Assembly: GCA_937872165.1 (NCBI GenBank)
Contig: CALMOR010000084.1
Location: forward strand, 1-11,799
Reading direction: 5' to 3'
Length of the DNA: 11,799 nt
From: an uncultured Burkholderiales bacterium
GTDB taxonomy: Bacteria > Pseudomonadota > Gammaproteobacteria > Burkholderiales > Burkholderiaceae_D
Below are positions 1 to 7,493 of the stretch, in pieces. Numbering within the stretch: position 1 is the stretch's first letter; each line of letters starts with the position of its first letter. Both the position numbers and the translations under genes were made by a program. The notes beneath the pieces were generated by a model. The model did not search any database and was not told the origin of the DNA. It saw only the letters and a list, made by a program, of their open reading frames with translations.

Positions 1-1409
1 ACCCCGACTCGCTCGCTGCGCTCGGCGATCATGCGGGCCGCCGTCCGTCCCGGCACGATGTCGCGGGGCGGCAGCGTCAGGCGCTCGCCGTGTTCGATCA
101 CGAAGAGCGCGTGGTCGATGTTGCGTTCGAGGTCGTACCAGTGGATGCCGACGTCCTCGAAGCCGAGCACGACGCGCAGCTTGTCGCCGACCAGCTCGAC
201 GATCTGCTGGAACTCGAGCGAACCGGCCACGCCTTCCTGGATGCCGTTGATGACCGCGAGCTCGGCCGCGCGCTGCTCGGTCTCCTTCAGCAGCCGCTGC
301 GTCTCGGCGAAGAGACGCGCGTTCTCGAGCGCCGCGCTCGTGCTGCCGGCCAGGGTCTCGAGCAGGCGCACGTCGCCTTCGTCGAACGCGTGCTCGCGGC
401 GCAGGTCGGCCAGCGTCAACATGCCGATCGCTTCGTCGCCGACCATCAGCGGCACGATCAGCTGCGACTTCGGATAGGTCGGCGCGTACGGCAGCATCGC
501 CGACCCGATCGCGTGCGCTGCCGCCTCGAAGCCCTCGTTGATCAGCAGCGTCCGGCCGGTGCGCAGCACCTCGGCCCCGAAGCCCGCCGCGGGACCCGGC
601 TCGAGACTCCGGCGCTCCCCGTCGTGCCAGAGGTACGGATAGCGCATCAGGCCCGCGGCCCGGTCGTGGATGCGGATGCCGAGCGTGGTATCGGGAAAGA
701 CCTCGCACAGCCGGTCGCCGACGGCGTCGTAGACCTTCTGCAGGTCGAGCTCGCCGGCGAGCGCGTCCTGCACCGCGTCGATGACCGCCAGTTCGGCGGA
801 ACGCTGACGCTCGGCCTCGAAGCTGCGCGCGTTCTGCAACGCGAGTCCGAGGCTCGCCGCCACCGCGGTGATGAGCTTGACGGCGTTGTCGTCGAAGGCA
901 TGGGCGGCGCGCTTGCCGATCACGATCACGCCGAGCGCCTCGTCGTCGATCACGAGCGGCACGTACGCGAGCGACTGGTCGACCTCGTCGCCGCCCACCT
1001 CGGCCTTCGGGATGCCGACGCGCTCGCGCAGCGCCGCGAGTTCGTCGGCGCTGCCGAACACCAGCGGCCGCCGCGTACGCAGCGCATGTCCGGCAACCGT
1101 GTTGTCGGTCGCGAGCGCCCGGGGCGGCACGTCGAAGCGCTCGCCGCCGTCGACGAAGAACGGGATCGTCAGGATGCCGCGCTCGGCATCGAGCAGGTCG
1201 ATGCGCAACGCGTCGGTCTCGAAGACCTCGAGCATCCTTTCGCCGACCAGATCGATCACCGCCTGCAGCTCGAGCTTCGAGGCCAGGCCCTGCTGGATGC
1301 TGCCGATGACCGCGAGCTCCGCGTCGCGCCGCGCGAGCTCCTTCGCCAGTCGCGCGTTCTCGCCGGCGAGCCGCTCGATCTCGCGGGCGTCCGCGTCCCG
1401 CGTCGTCAT
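1..1409 (-). CDS. Multi-GAF-domain sensor protein, 3' end outside window
   Basis: I translated this frame by hand because it has no stop inside the window; 469 residues are visible. Residues 1-30 are a charged, probably coiled-coil lead-in. Three homologous modules follow, each opening with AELAVI or ELAVI plus an IQ/VQ...G helix (about residues 31, 206 and 383) and containing a GAF-like core; the third is cut by the edge. Modules 1 and 2 end in similar helices (LGLALQNAR and TSAALENAR). GAF domains bind small molecules or mediate dimerisation in signalling proteins. Tandem GAFs of this style usually precede a histidine kinase, nucleotide cyclase or phosphatase output, which is not visible here. 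No signal peptide, so probably cytosolic. The ATG at 1409-1407 is the only start in frame before upstream coding sequence; its Shine-Dalgarno is poor, so coupling to the upstream genes is likely. Domain call is firm; ligand and output are unknown. Confidence 0.88.
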   Translation of the reverse strand, partial: MTTRDADAREIERLAGENARLAKELARRDAELAVIGSIQQGLASKLELQAVIDLVGERMLEVFETDALRIDLLDAERGILTIPFFVDGGERFDVPPRALATDNTVAGHALRTRRPLVFGSADELAALRERVGIPKAEVGGDEVDQSLAYVPLVIDDEALGVIVIGKRAAHAFDDNAVKLITAVAASLGLALQNARSFEAERQRSAELAVIDAVQDALAGELDLQKVYDAVGDRLCEVFPDTTLGIRIHDRAAGLMRYPYLWHDGERRSLEPGPAAGFGAEVLRTGRTLLINEGFEAAAHAIGSAMLPYAPTYPKSQLIVPLMVGDEAIGMLTLADLRREHAFDEGDVRLLETLAGSTSAALENARLFAETQRLLKETEQRAAELAVINGIQEGVAGSLEFQQIVELVGDKLRVVLGFEDVGIHWYDLERNIDHALFVIEHGERLTLPPRDIVPGRTAARMIAERSERVG

Positions 1410-1465
1410 GGAGCCGTGCCCCGAACCATCGCGATCCCGGTCGCGGCCTGCGTCGCGACGGTCAT
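1406..1465 (-). CDS. Possible 19-residue linker ORF between tube gene and GAF gene
   Basis: The tail-tube gene ends in an ATGA overlap, where the ATG at 1465-1463 overlaps its stop TGA. Reading from that ATG gives 19 codons (starts MTVATQAATG, ends VRGTAP). The ORF closes on a TGA at 1408-1406 that overlaps the ATG of the GAF gene, again as ATGA. It therefore fills the 52-base gap exactly. Its likely role, if translated, is to carry ribosomes from the tube gene to the weakly led GAF start. The peptide resembles nothing I know and may have no function. The ATGA overlaps are seen directly; translation is inference, and chance is possible because ATGA is a frequent tetramer. Confidence 0.35.
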   Translation of the reverse strand: MTVATQAATGIAMVRGTAP

Positions 1466-1887
1466 CGCATCTCGACGCGGTCGAAGGCGAGTTCGAGCGT
1501 CTCGACCAGCACCGCGACCTCGTTCGCGTTCAGCGGCGCGTACGACAGGCGGAGCGGGCGCACGTCGTGGAAGCGCCAGGTCATGACGACGTGGCGGCCG
1601 TCGTCGTCGAGCAATTCGACGGTCGCGGTCCGCCGCCGCGACGCCTCGCCGCGCTGCGATTCCATCCACCACGTCGCCAGGTCGAGCGCGCCGCCGAAGC
1701 CGCGACGAAGGATCAGCGGACCGGTACTCGATGCGACGGACGGCTGGCCGTCCGCACCCGATCGCGCGAACGCGAAGCTCGGGAACACGACCTCGCTGAA
1801 GCCCGCAGCGGCGGCCCTCGGGTCGCCGAGGCCGAGATCGACGAGGAAGTTCGAGCCCGTGTAGGGCCGGTCGCGCGTCACCGCCAC
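1462..1887 (-). CDS. Phage tail tube-like protein (gp19-type), second and divergent paralogue
   Basis: A 141-residue protein with the tube-family framework: an N-terminal RDRPYTGSNFLVDLG strand, GFSEV, an LRRGFGGALDL segment, then TVELLDDDGRHVVMTWRF and a C-terminal NEVAVLVETLELAFDRVE. The same blocks occur in order in the upstream gene, so the two are tandem paralogues. Proteins of this family stack as hexameric rings to form the inner tube of contractile tails and extracellular injection particles. This copy has lost the EYR...GLTRYP stretch found in its partner and carries a shorter Ser/Ala-rich segment instead, so it may cap or adapt a tube rather than polymerise. The start is chosen by alignment: GTG at 1887 matches the MAV of its partner. 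GTG at 1893 is the alternative. It lies 10 bases after the upstream stop. Confidence 0.8.
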   Translation of the reverse strand: MAVTRDRPYTGSNFLVDLGLGDPRAAAAGFSEVVFPSFAFARSGADGQPSVASSTGPLILRRGFGGALDLATWWMESQRGEASRRRTATVELLDDDGRHVVMTWRFHDVRPLRLSYAPLNANEVAVLVETLELAFDRVEMR

Positions 1888-1895
1888 GCCCACCG

Positions 1896-1899
1896 CCTC
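1896..1899 (-). promoter_or_regulatory. Ribosome binding site deciding the start of the second tube gene
   Basis: GAGG overlaps the stop codon of the upstream tube gene (TGAGG). It lies 8 bases before the GTG at 1887 but only 2 bases before the GTG at 1893. The spacing favours 1887, as does the alignment with the partner protein. The overlap with the stop suggests translational coupling. Confidence 0.5.
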
Positions 1900-2350
1900 A
1901 CGCGAGGTCGAGTCGCTCGTGGGCGAGCGTGATCTCCTCGACCGCGACCTGGCCGCCGCCGGCCCGCAACGGACCGGACACGTGCCGGACGATGCGGGCG
2001 CGCGCCAGCCGCCAGGTCTGGACCACCTGCGCATGGTCCTCGCTCAACAGTTCGATGGTGACGTCGCGCAAGGCGCCGGGGTCGCCGTCGCGAATCTGCG
2101 CGAGCCAGCGGAACAGGTCGAGCGAACCGATCAGGCCGCGTCGGAGCGTGACGTCCGGATAGCGCGTCAGGCCCGTGATCTTGACGACGCCGTTGTCCTT
2201 CGAGTTGCCGTTGCGATACTCACCGACGGCGACCTCGGCGGCGATCGGCCCGACTTCGGCGAAGCCCGCGTGCGGTCCGTTCGGCTCGCCGTCGCCGAGG
2301 TCGACGAGGAAGTTGAACTGGCCGTAGGGCCTGTCGCGCAACACAGCCAT
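1898..2350 (-). CDS. Phage tail tube-like protein (gp19-type), first gene of operon
   Basis: A 150-residue protein with the full pattern of the T4 gp19-like tail region family: FNFLVDLGDG near the N-terminus, AGFAEVGPI, EYRNGNSKDNG, KITGLTRYPDVTLRRGLIGSLDLFRW in the middle, DVTIELLSED, and a C-terminal AVEEITLAHERLDL. Members form the inner tube of contractile phage tails and of phage-derived injection particles; length is typical. ATG at 2350 is preceded by GGAG (2361-2358) at 7 bases. An in-frame extension to 2566 exists but runs through the intergenic region without family similarity. The gene heads the minus-strand operon, since the next gene upstream is divergent. No sheath gene lies beside it, which is unusual because sheath genes normally adjoin tube genes. 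Family is firm; whether it belongs to an injection system cannot be told from the window. Confidence 0.88.
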   Translation of the reverse strand: MAVLRDRPYGQFNFLVDLGDGEPNGPHAGFAEVGPIAAEVAVGEYRNGNSKDNGVVKITGLTRYPDVTLRRGLIGSLDLFRWLAQIRDGDPGALRDVTIELLSEDHAQVVQTWRLARARIVRHVSGPLRAGGGQVAVEEITLAHERLDLA

Positions 2351-2501
2351 GCCGGAACTCCACGTCGAGCTTCGAGGTCGGCGGAGTTTGCGGGAATTCG
2401 TTCGAAACGGGAAGGATCGGGGTGCCGCGCCGCCGGTGCGGTACGGCATGGAACAATGCGCGACGGATCGGGTCCCGACCTTCGACACCAATGGAGTCCA
2501 C
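2351..2501. promoter_or_regulatory. Divergent intergenic region between tube operon and small membrane peptide
   Basis: 151 bases must hold the promoter for the tube operon and probably one for the plus-strand small gene. I see a short AT-richer island at 2388-2412 (containing gaattcgttcgaaac) and an 11-base palindrome tcggg-t-cccga at 2468-2478, just upstream of the small gene's ribosome binding site. I could not find a convincing -35/-10 pair in either direction. The palindrome could be a small operator but is short enough to be chance. Confidence 0.3.
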
Positions 2502-2588
2502 ATGTCGCGAATCATCAAGTCGGTCGGTATCGCCGTCGCGCTCGGCTGGCTCGCCAGCCAGCTCATCCTGCGGTCGCAGAAGCGCTAG
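2502..2588 (+). CDS. Small single-pass membrane peptide, 28 residues
   Basis: ATG at 2502 is preceded by GGAG (2493-2496) with a 5-base spacer, one of the better ribosome binding sites in the window. The peptide opens MSRIIKSVG, has a hydrophobic stretch over about residues 7-24 (GIAVALGWLASQLIL) and ends in the basic tail RSQKR. This is the layout of a small one-helix inner-membrane protein. It is divergent from the tail-tube operon and convergent with the aldolase-like gene. A frame open back to 2349 exists, but that portion reads over the start of the opposite gene and is not protein-like. I do not recognise the peptide and no function can be assigned. Reality is supported by ribosome binding site plus composition only. 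Confidence 0.55.
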   Translation: MSRIIKSVGIAVALGWLASQLILRSQKR

Positions 2589-2613
2589 TCCCCGCCGCGC
2601 ATCCATCGGCGTT

Positions 2614-2640
2614 CGTTCCGGCACCCGCGTCGCCGGAACG
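2614..2640. terminator. Inverted repeat between convergent genes, possible terminator
   Basis: A perfect 9-base inverted repeat (cgttccggc at 2614-2622 and gccggaacg at 2632-2640) with a 9-base loop lies between the stop of the small plus-strand gene (2588) and the stop of the minus-strand aldolase-like gene (2645). Position and stem strength suit a two-way terminator. Neither strand has a T-run after the stem, so intrinsic termination would be weak. Confidence 0.45.
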
Positions 2641-2644
2641 CCGG

Positions 2645-3769
2645 TCAGCCGACGCAGCCGCGCGCGTCGACGAGCCACACGGTCTCGACCGTGCCCGACG
2701 CGAGGCCGCCGCGGACGCCGACGCAACGGTCGTGCAGATTGACGGTCGGGTCGCAGTGCCCCGGCACCAGCCACACCGTCTCGCCCAGTCCGGGCAAGGC
2801 GTCGCGCCCGCGACGCAGGATGCCGTGCTCGTCGCCGCCGTTCTCGAAGACGAGGTCGCGTCGCCACGCGGTCGGCAGGCCCGAGTCGATCGCATGGCTC
2901 TTGTGGCCCGCGTCGACGACGGCGTGGACATCGTCGCGGCTCATGACCTGGCTCTTGACGAAGAGCGCGTGCTCGAACGCGGGCGCCGACGGAGTGGGCT
3001 CGTTGTCCGCGTAGTCGCGATCGAGGAAGACGTAGCTGCCGCATTGCAGCTCGCCCCACACGCCGCTCGCGGCCTCGAGCGCGAAAGTGCCGGTGCCCGC
3101 GCCGGTGACGAGCGGGCAGCCGAGCCCGGCAGCGGCCACGCTCTCCTTCGCGATCGCCACGGCCGCCATCGCCCGTTCGATCGCCGCGCGGCGCGTCGCG
3201 GCGGTGCGCAGGTGCTGCGCGCCGCCGTGGTAGGCCTGCAGCCCCGCGAAGCCGAGGCCCCGCGACGTCGCGCGCGCGGCGAGCTCGCCGGCGCGCGCGG
3301 GCGTCGTTCCGCAGCGACCCTGGCCGACGTCGATCTCGACGAAGACGTCGATGCCGGCGCCGACGGCGCGCATCGCGGCCGCCAGTCGATCGACGCCGAC
3401 GAGCGAGTCCACCGCGATCGCCAGCTTCACGCGCGCGGCCAGCGCCGCGACCCGCGCGAGCTTCGCGGGGTCGACCACCTCGTTGCTGATGTAGAGGTCG
3501 TCGATGCCGGCATCCGCGAGCGCCTCGGCCTCGGACGTCTTCTGCACGCAGACGCCGACCGCGCCGGCGTCGAGCTGCCTGCGTGCGACGAACGCGCTCT
3601 TGTGCGTCTTCGCGTGTGGCCGCAGGCGCACGCCGTGGCGCTTCGCGTACGCCGCCATCGCCGCGATGTTGCGGTCCATCGCGTCGAGGTCGACGACGAG
3701 GGCCGGCGTGTCGACCGAGCGGACGGAATCGCCGACACGGGGCAGCGACGAAGACGAAGGGCTGGGCAT
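2645..3769 (-). CDS. PLP-dependent D-threonine aldolase / D-serine dehydratase family enzyme
   Basis: A 374-residue protein of the alanine-racemase-fold DSD1 family. An N-terminal VDTPALVVDLDAMDRNI strand opens the PLP barrel. RPHAKTHKS at 50-58 carries the Schiff-base lysine (K54 by family comparison), VEIDVGQGRCG lies at 144-154, and a phosphate-binding GAGTGT at 223-228. The C-terminal beta domain has PGHCDPTVNLHD at 336-347. The family binds a divalent metal with a His-x-Cys or His-x-Asp pair; here it is H338/D340, the Asp form associated with D-threonine aldolases (D-threonine to glycine plus acetaldehyde). D-serine or D-hydroxyaspartate dehydratases carry Cys there as I recall, so aldolase is the better guess. 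ATG at 3769 lacks a clear Shine-Dalgarno; the frame is open to 3865, but that part is Arg/Pro-rich. It lies 135 bases downstream of icmF on the same strand, and I see nothing recognisable in that gap. Substrate is unproven. Confidence 0.85.
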   Translation of the reverse strand: MPSPSSSSLPRVGDSVRSVDTPALVVDLDAMDRNIAAMAAYAKRHGVRLRPHAKTHKSAFVARRQLDAGAVGVCVQKTSEAEALADAGIDDLYISNEVVDPAKLARVAALAARVKLAIAVDSLVGVDRLAAAMRAVGAGIDVFVEIDVGQGRCGTTPARAGELAARATSRGLGFAGLQAYHGGAQHLRTAATRRAAIERAMAAVAIAKESVAAAGLGCPLVTGAGTGTFALEAASGVWGELQCGSYVFLDRDYADNEPTPSAPAFEHALFVKSQVMSRDDVHAVVDAGHKSHAIDSGLPTAWRRDLVFENGGDEHGILRRGRDALPGLGETVWLVPGHCDPTVNLHDRCVGVRGGLASGTVETVWLVDARGCVG

Positions 3770-3904
3770 CGGAGGTCGGCTGTCGAAACGAATCGGCGTG
3801 CTCGGTCGTCGACCTCGACCGCTACGTCGAAGACCTCGCGGCACAGGTGCGGCCGCGAGCACCACGAACGCGACGCGTCGTCGACCGTGCGAGCGCCCGA
3901 CCGA

Positions 3905-6900
3905 TCACATGCTGCGTCGATACTGCCCGCCCACCTCGAACAGCGCGCTCGTGATCTGGCCGAGCGAGCAGACGCGCACCGCGTCGATCAACACCTCGAA
4001 CACGTTGACGTCGTCGATCACGGCCTGGCGCAGCCGCTTCAGCATCGCCGGCGACTCGGCCGCGTGCGCGGCGTGGAAGTCGGCCAGCCGCTTCAGCTGC
4101 GACTGCTTCTCGTCGTCGGTCGAACGCATCAGCTCGACCTTGTCGAGCGCCGCGTCGCCGTGCGGGTTGCGGAAGGTGTTGACGCCGATGATCGGCAGCT
4201 CGCCGGTGTGCTTCAGCATCTCGTAGTGCATCGACTCGTCCTGGATGCGGCCGCGCTGGTAGCCGGTCTCCATCGCGCCCAGCACGCCGCCGCGCTCGGC
4301 GATGCGCTCGAATTCCGCCAGCACCGCCTCCTCGACCAGATCGGTCAGCTCGTCGATGATGAACGCGCCCTGGTTGGGGTTCTCGTTCTTCGCGAGACCC
4401 CACTCGCGATTGATGATCAGCTGGATCGCCATCGCGCGGCGCACGCTGTCCTCGGTCGGCGTCGTGATCGCCTCGTCGAACGCGTTGGTGTGCAGGCTGT
4501 TGCAGTTGTCGTAGATCGCGATCAGCGCCTGCAGCGTCGTGCGGATGTCGTTGAACTGGATCTCCTGCGCATGCAGCGAGCGGCCGCTGGTCTGGATGTG
4601 GTACTTGAGCTTCTGGCTGCGTTCGTTGGCGCCGTACTTGTCGCGCAGCGCCACCGCCCAAATGCGCCGCGCCACGCGGCCCATCACCGTGTACTCGGGG
4701 TCCATCCCGTTCGAGAAGAAGAACGACAGGTTCGGCGCGAAGTCGTCGATGTGCATGCCGCGCGCGAGATAGGCCTCGACGAACGTGAAGCCGTTCGACA
4801 GCGTGAACGCGAGCTGGCTGATCGGGTTGGCGCCGGCCTCCGCGATGTGGTAACCACTGATCGATACCGAATAGAAGTTACGCACGTCGTGCTGCACGAA
4901 GTACTGCGCGATGTCGCCCATCACCTTCAGGCTGAATTCGGTCGAGAAGATGCAGGTGTTCTGGCCCTGGTCCTCCTTGAGGATGTCGGCCTGCACCGTG
5001 CCGCGCACGTTGGCCAGCACCCAGGCGCGGATCTTCTGGGTCTCGTCGTCGGTCGGCTCGCGTCCGTTGTCCGCGCGGAACCTGGCGAGGTTCTGGTCGA
5101 TCGCGGTGTTCATGAACATCGCGAGGATCGACGGCGCGGGCCCGTTGATCGTCATCGACACCGACGTGCTCGGGCTCGTCAGGTCGAAGCCCGAGTACAG
5201 CACCTTCATGTCGTCGAGCGTCGCGATCGACACGCCGGAGTTGCCGACCTTGCCGTAGATGTCCGGTCGCAGGTCCGGCTCGTGGCCGTACAGCGTCACG
5301 CTGTCGAAGGCCGTCGACAGCCGCTTCGCGGGCATGCCTTCGGACAGGATGCGAAAGCGCCGGTTGGTGCGGAACGGATCGCCTTCGCCGGCGAACATGC
5401 GGGTGGGGTCCTCGCCCTCGCGCTTGAACGCGAAGGTACCCGCGGTGAACGGGAACGAGCCCGGCACGTTCTCGCGCATCAGCCACTTCAACACCTCGCC
5501 GTGGTCCTCGTACCTCGGCAGCGCGACCTTGCGGATGGTGGTGCCCGACAGCGACTTCGTCGTCAGGGCCGTGCGCAGCTCGCGGTCGCGGATCTTGACG
5601 ACGTACTCGTCGCCCGCGTAGGCCTCCTGCATCGCCGGCCACAGTGCAAGCAGCTTCCGTTCCGGCGCGCCGAGCCGCGCGTCGCGGTCCGCGGCCAGCG
5701 TCGCGATGCGCGGGTCCGGCGCGTCGCCCAGCATCGCCGCGGTGGCGCGCAGCTGCTGCAGCTCGCGCGCGACGCGGCTCTGCTCGATCGAGCGCGCGAG
5801 ATAGGCGCGCACGGTGTCGGCGATCTCCGCGAGGTAGCGCGAACGCGCCGGCGGCACGATCACGTTGGTCGCGCTCGACATGCGCGTCGCGACCTTCGGC
5901 AGGCGGCTCTCGCCGAGCGTCAGGCCGAACGACGCGAGCGTGGGCAGCAGCCCCTGATAGAGCGCGGTCACGCCGTCGTCGTTGAAGCGCGACGCCTGCG
6001 TGCCGTAGACCGGCATCTCGTCGGGCCGCGTGGTCCACAGTTCCTTGTTGCGCTGGACCTGCTTCGCGACGTCGCGGAGCGCGTCGGCCGCGCCCTTGCG
6101 GTCGAACTTGTTGATCGCGACGAAGTCGGCGAAGTCGAGCATGTCGATCTTCTCGAGCTGGCTCGCGGCGCCGAACTCGGGCGTCATCACGTAGAGGCTC
6201 GCGTCGACCAGCGGCACGATCGCCGCGTCGCCCTGCCCGATGCCCGAGGTCTCGACGACGATCAGGTCGAAGCCCGCGACCTTGCACGCGGCGATCGCGT
6301 CGGGCAGCGCGTCGGAGATCTCCTGGCCGGCCTCGCGGGTCGCGAGCGAGCGCATGAACACCGACGCCTTCGACGAGCCGTCGGGCCGCTTCCACGGGCC
6401 GATGGCGTTCATGCGGATGCGGTCGCCCAGCAGCGCGCCGCCCGACTTGCGGCGCGACGGATCGATCGAGATCACCGCGACGTCGAGCGCGTCGTCCTGA
6501 TCGAGGCGCAGGCGCCGGATCAGCTCGTCGGTCAGCGACGACTTGCCGGCGCCGCCGGTGCCGGTGATGCCGAGCGTCGGCACGGTCGCCACGTCGGCCG
6601 CCTTGTACAGCGCCTCGCGCAGCTTGCCGAAGACCTCGTCGCCGTTCGGCGCCGTGCGCCGGTTCTCGAGCGCCGTGATCAGCTGCGCGAGCTGGCGGCG
6701 GTCGCCGGCCTCGATGCCCGCGAGCGACGTCGGGGCGTACGACGAGAGGTCACGGTCGCAGCGCTCGATCATGTCGACGATCATGCCGGCCAGCCCCATC
6801 CGCTGACCGTCCTCGGGACTGTAGATGCGCTCGACGCCGTAGTCCTGCAGCTCCGCGATCTCGCTGCCGACGATGACGCCGCCACCGCCGGCGAAGACCT

Positions 6901-7216
6901 TGATGTGCGCGCCGCCCCGCTCCTTCAGCAGGTCGATCATGTACTTGAAGTATTCGACGTGGCCGCCCTGGTAGCTCGACACCGCGATCCCCTGCACGTC
7001 CTCCTGCAGCGCGCAGGTCACGACCTCGTCGACCGAGCGGTTGTGACCGAGGTGGATCACCTCGCAGCCGTTCGACTGGAGGATGCGACGCATGATGTTG
7101 ATCGACGCGTCGTGGCCGTCGAAGAGCGACGCGGCGGTGACGAAGCGGACCTTGTTCGTCGGGCGCCACGCGGCTTCGCGTTCGGCGATCTTCTTCGGTT
7201 CGGACAGGTCGTTCAT
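3905..7216 (-). CDS. icmF: Fused isobutyryl-CoA mutase / GTPase chaperone IcmF
   Basis: A 1103-residue protein with all three IcmF parts in order. The N-terminal cobalamin-binding domain spans about residues 20-155 (DGHDAS at 33-38 supplies the B12-ligand His; GGGG near 110). The MeaB-type GTPase spans about 205-430, with Walker A GTGGAGKS at 219-226, ETSGIGQGD at 322-330 and NKFD at 369-372. The mutase barrel runs from about 560 to the end, with SGYH ending at H790 and [11 protein letters not shown] at 875-885. The enzyme interconverts isobutyryl-CoA and n-butyryl-CoA by adenosylcobalamin radical chemistry; the G-domain controls cofactor loading. Where methylmalonyl-CoA mutase has Tyr and Arg, this protein has F608 (RMFAGEG) and Q752 (GQNTCIF), the isobutyryl-type pair. 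Length matches the family. ATG at 7216 has GGAG (7226-7223) six bases upstream. Cytosolic; role in branched- and short-chain acyl-CoA metabolism. Confidence 0.96.
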   Translation of the reverse strand: MNDLSEPKKIAEREAAWRPTNKVRFVTAASLFDGHDASINIMRRILQSNGCEVIHLGHNRSVDEVVTCALQEDVQGIAVSSYQGGHVEYFKYMIDLLKERGGAHIKVFAGGGGVIVGSEIAELQDYGVERIYSPEDGQRMGLAGMIVDMIERCDRDLSSYAPTSLAGIEAGDRRQLAQLITALENRRTAPNGDEVFGKLREALYKAADVATVPTLGITGTGGAGKSSLTDELIRRLRLDQDDALDVAVISIDPSRRKSGGALLGDRIRMNAIGPWKRPDGSSKASVFMRSLATREAGQEISDALPDAIAACKVAGFDLIVVETSGIGQGDAAIVPLVDASLYVMTPEFGAASQLEKIDMLDFADFVAINKFDRKGAADALRDVAKQVQRNKELWTTRPDEMPVYGTQASRFNDDGVTALYQGLLPTLASFGLTLGESRLPKVATRMSSATNVIVPPARSRYLAEIADTVRAYLARSIEQSRVARELQQLRATAAMLGDAPDPRIATLAADRDARLGAPERKLLALWPAMQEAYAGDEYVVKIRDRELRTALTTKSLSGTTIRKVALPRYEDHGEVLKWLMRENVPGSFPFTAGTFAFKREGEDPTRMFAGEGDPFRTNRRFRILSEGMPAKRLSTAFDSVTLYGHEPDLRPDIYGKVGNSGVSIATLDDMKVLYSGFDLTSPSTSVSMTINGPAPSILAMFMNTAIDQNLARFRADNGREPTDDETQKIRAWVLANVRGTVQADILKEDQGQNTCIFSTEFSLKVMGDIAQYFVQHDVRNFYSVSISGYHIAEAGANPISQLAFTLSNGFTFVEAYLARGMHIDDFAPNLSFFFSNGMDPEYTVMGRVARRIWAVALRDKYGANERSQKLKYHIQTSGRSLHAQEIQFNDIRTTLQALIAIYDNCNSLHTNAFDEAITTPTEDSVRRAMAIQLIINREWGLAKNENPNQGAFIIDELTDLVEEAVLAEFERIAERGGVLGAMETGYQRGRIQDESMHYEMLKHTGELPIIGVNTFRNPHGDAALDKVELMRSTDDEKQSQLKRLADFHAAHAAESPAMLKRLRQAVIDDVNVFEVLIDAVRVCSLGQITSALFEVGGQYRRSM

Positions 7217-7245
7217 GGCGGTCTCCGTTGCGCGACGGACGATTC

Positions 7246-7268
7246 GCGTCGCGCTTCGCGCGCGACGC
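7246..7268 (-). promoter_or_regulatory. Leader hairpin upstream of icmF
   Basis: A perfect 9-base stem (gcgtcgcgc at 7246-7254, gcgcgacgc at 7260-7268) with a 5-base loop lies inside the predicted icmF leader, 19 bases upstream of its ribosome binding site. In the RNA the loop reads GCGAA. It may stabilise the messenger or affect initiation. It is too small to be a cobalamin riboswitch. Some GC-rich palindromes are expected by chance at this composition. Confidence 0.45.
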
Positions 7269-7293
7269 GCACGAGCCTTCTGCGGGGTCGTCG

Positions 7294-7322
7294 ACCATAG
7301 TCGAATCGTCCGTCGTCGGCAA
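7294..7322 (-). promoter_or_regulatory. Predicted sigma70-type promoter of icmF with palindrome over the -10
   Basis: On the minus strand TTGCCG (7322-7317) and TATGGT (7299-7294) are separated by exactly 17 bases, each matching four of six consensus positions. Transcription would begin near 7287, giving a leader of about 70 bases before the ATG at 7216. A short inverted repeat tcgac-cata-gtcga (7291-7304) covers the -10 box and could be a repressor operator, consistent with the TetR-family remnant that lies divergently upstream. Operator function is inference. Confidence 0.5.
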
Positions 7323-7493
7323 CCGCGCGGACGACGGTCGGTCGATCGTCCTCGCGATCGTGCCGAAGCGAGGACCGCGGCCGTCGTCGCGTGGACCGCC
7401 GCGGCGCGATCCGGTGCATCGACCCCGCGCGCGCCGCGCCCGCGAGCTCGGCGGACGCCGCCGTGGCATCGCCCCCGACGCGAGCGCCTTCGT
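7323..7493. other. Non-coding stretch between icmF promoter and regulator remnant
   Basis: No credible gene in any frame: plus-strand readings are Arg/Pro/Ala-rich with no recognisable fold, and the helix-turn-helix region expected for the neighbouring regulator is absent. The stretch is very GC-rich and could be decayed sequence of the former regulator gene. Confidence 0.4.

Noticed and set aside
90..1586. Plus-strand open frame of 498 codons opposite the GAF gene
   Set aside because: Its repeated-looking segments mirror the GAF repeats on the other strand; composition is shadow-like and no fold is recognisable.
1919..7300. A plus-strand open frame of about 1793 codons opposite the tube, aldolase and icmF genes
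   Set aside because: It is antisense to well-recognised genes, is dominated by Arg, Ala, Val, Asp and His, shows no domain, and is explained by GC-biased codons removing stops on the opposite strand.
7217..7330. Possible cobalamin riboswitch in front of the B12-dependent mutase gene
   Set aside because: The leader after the predicted transcript start is only about 70 bases and shows one simple hairpin; it lacks the length and the conserved B12-box architecture.
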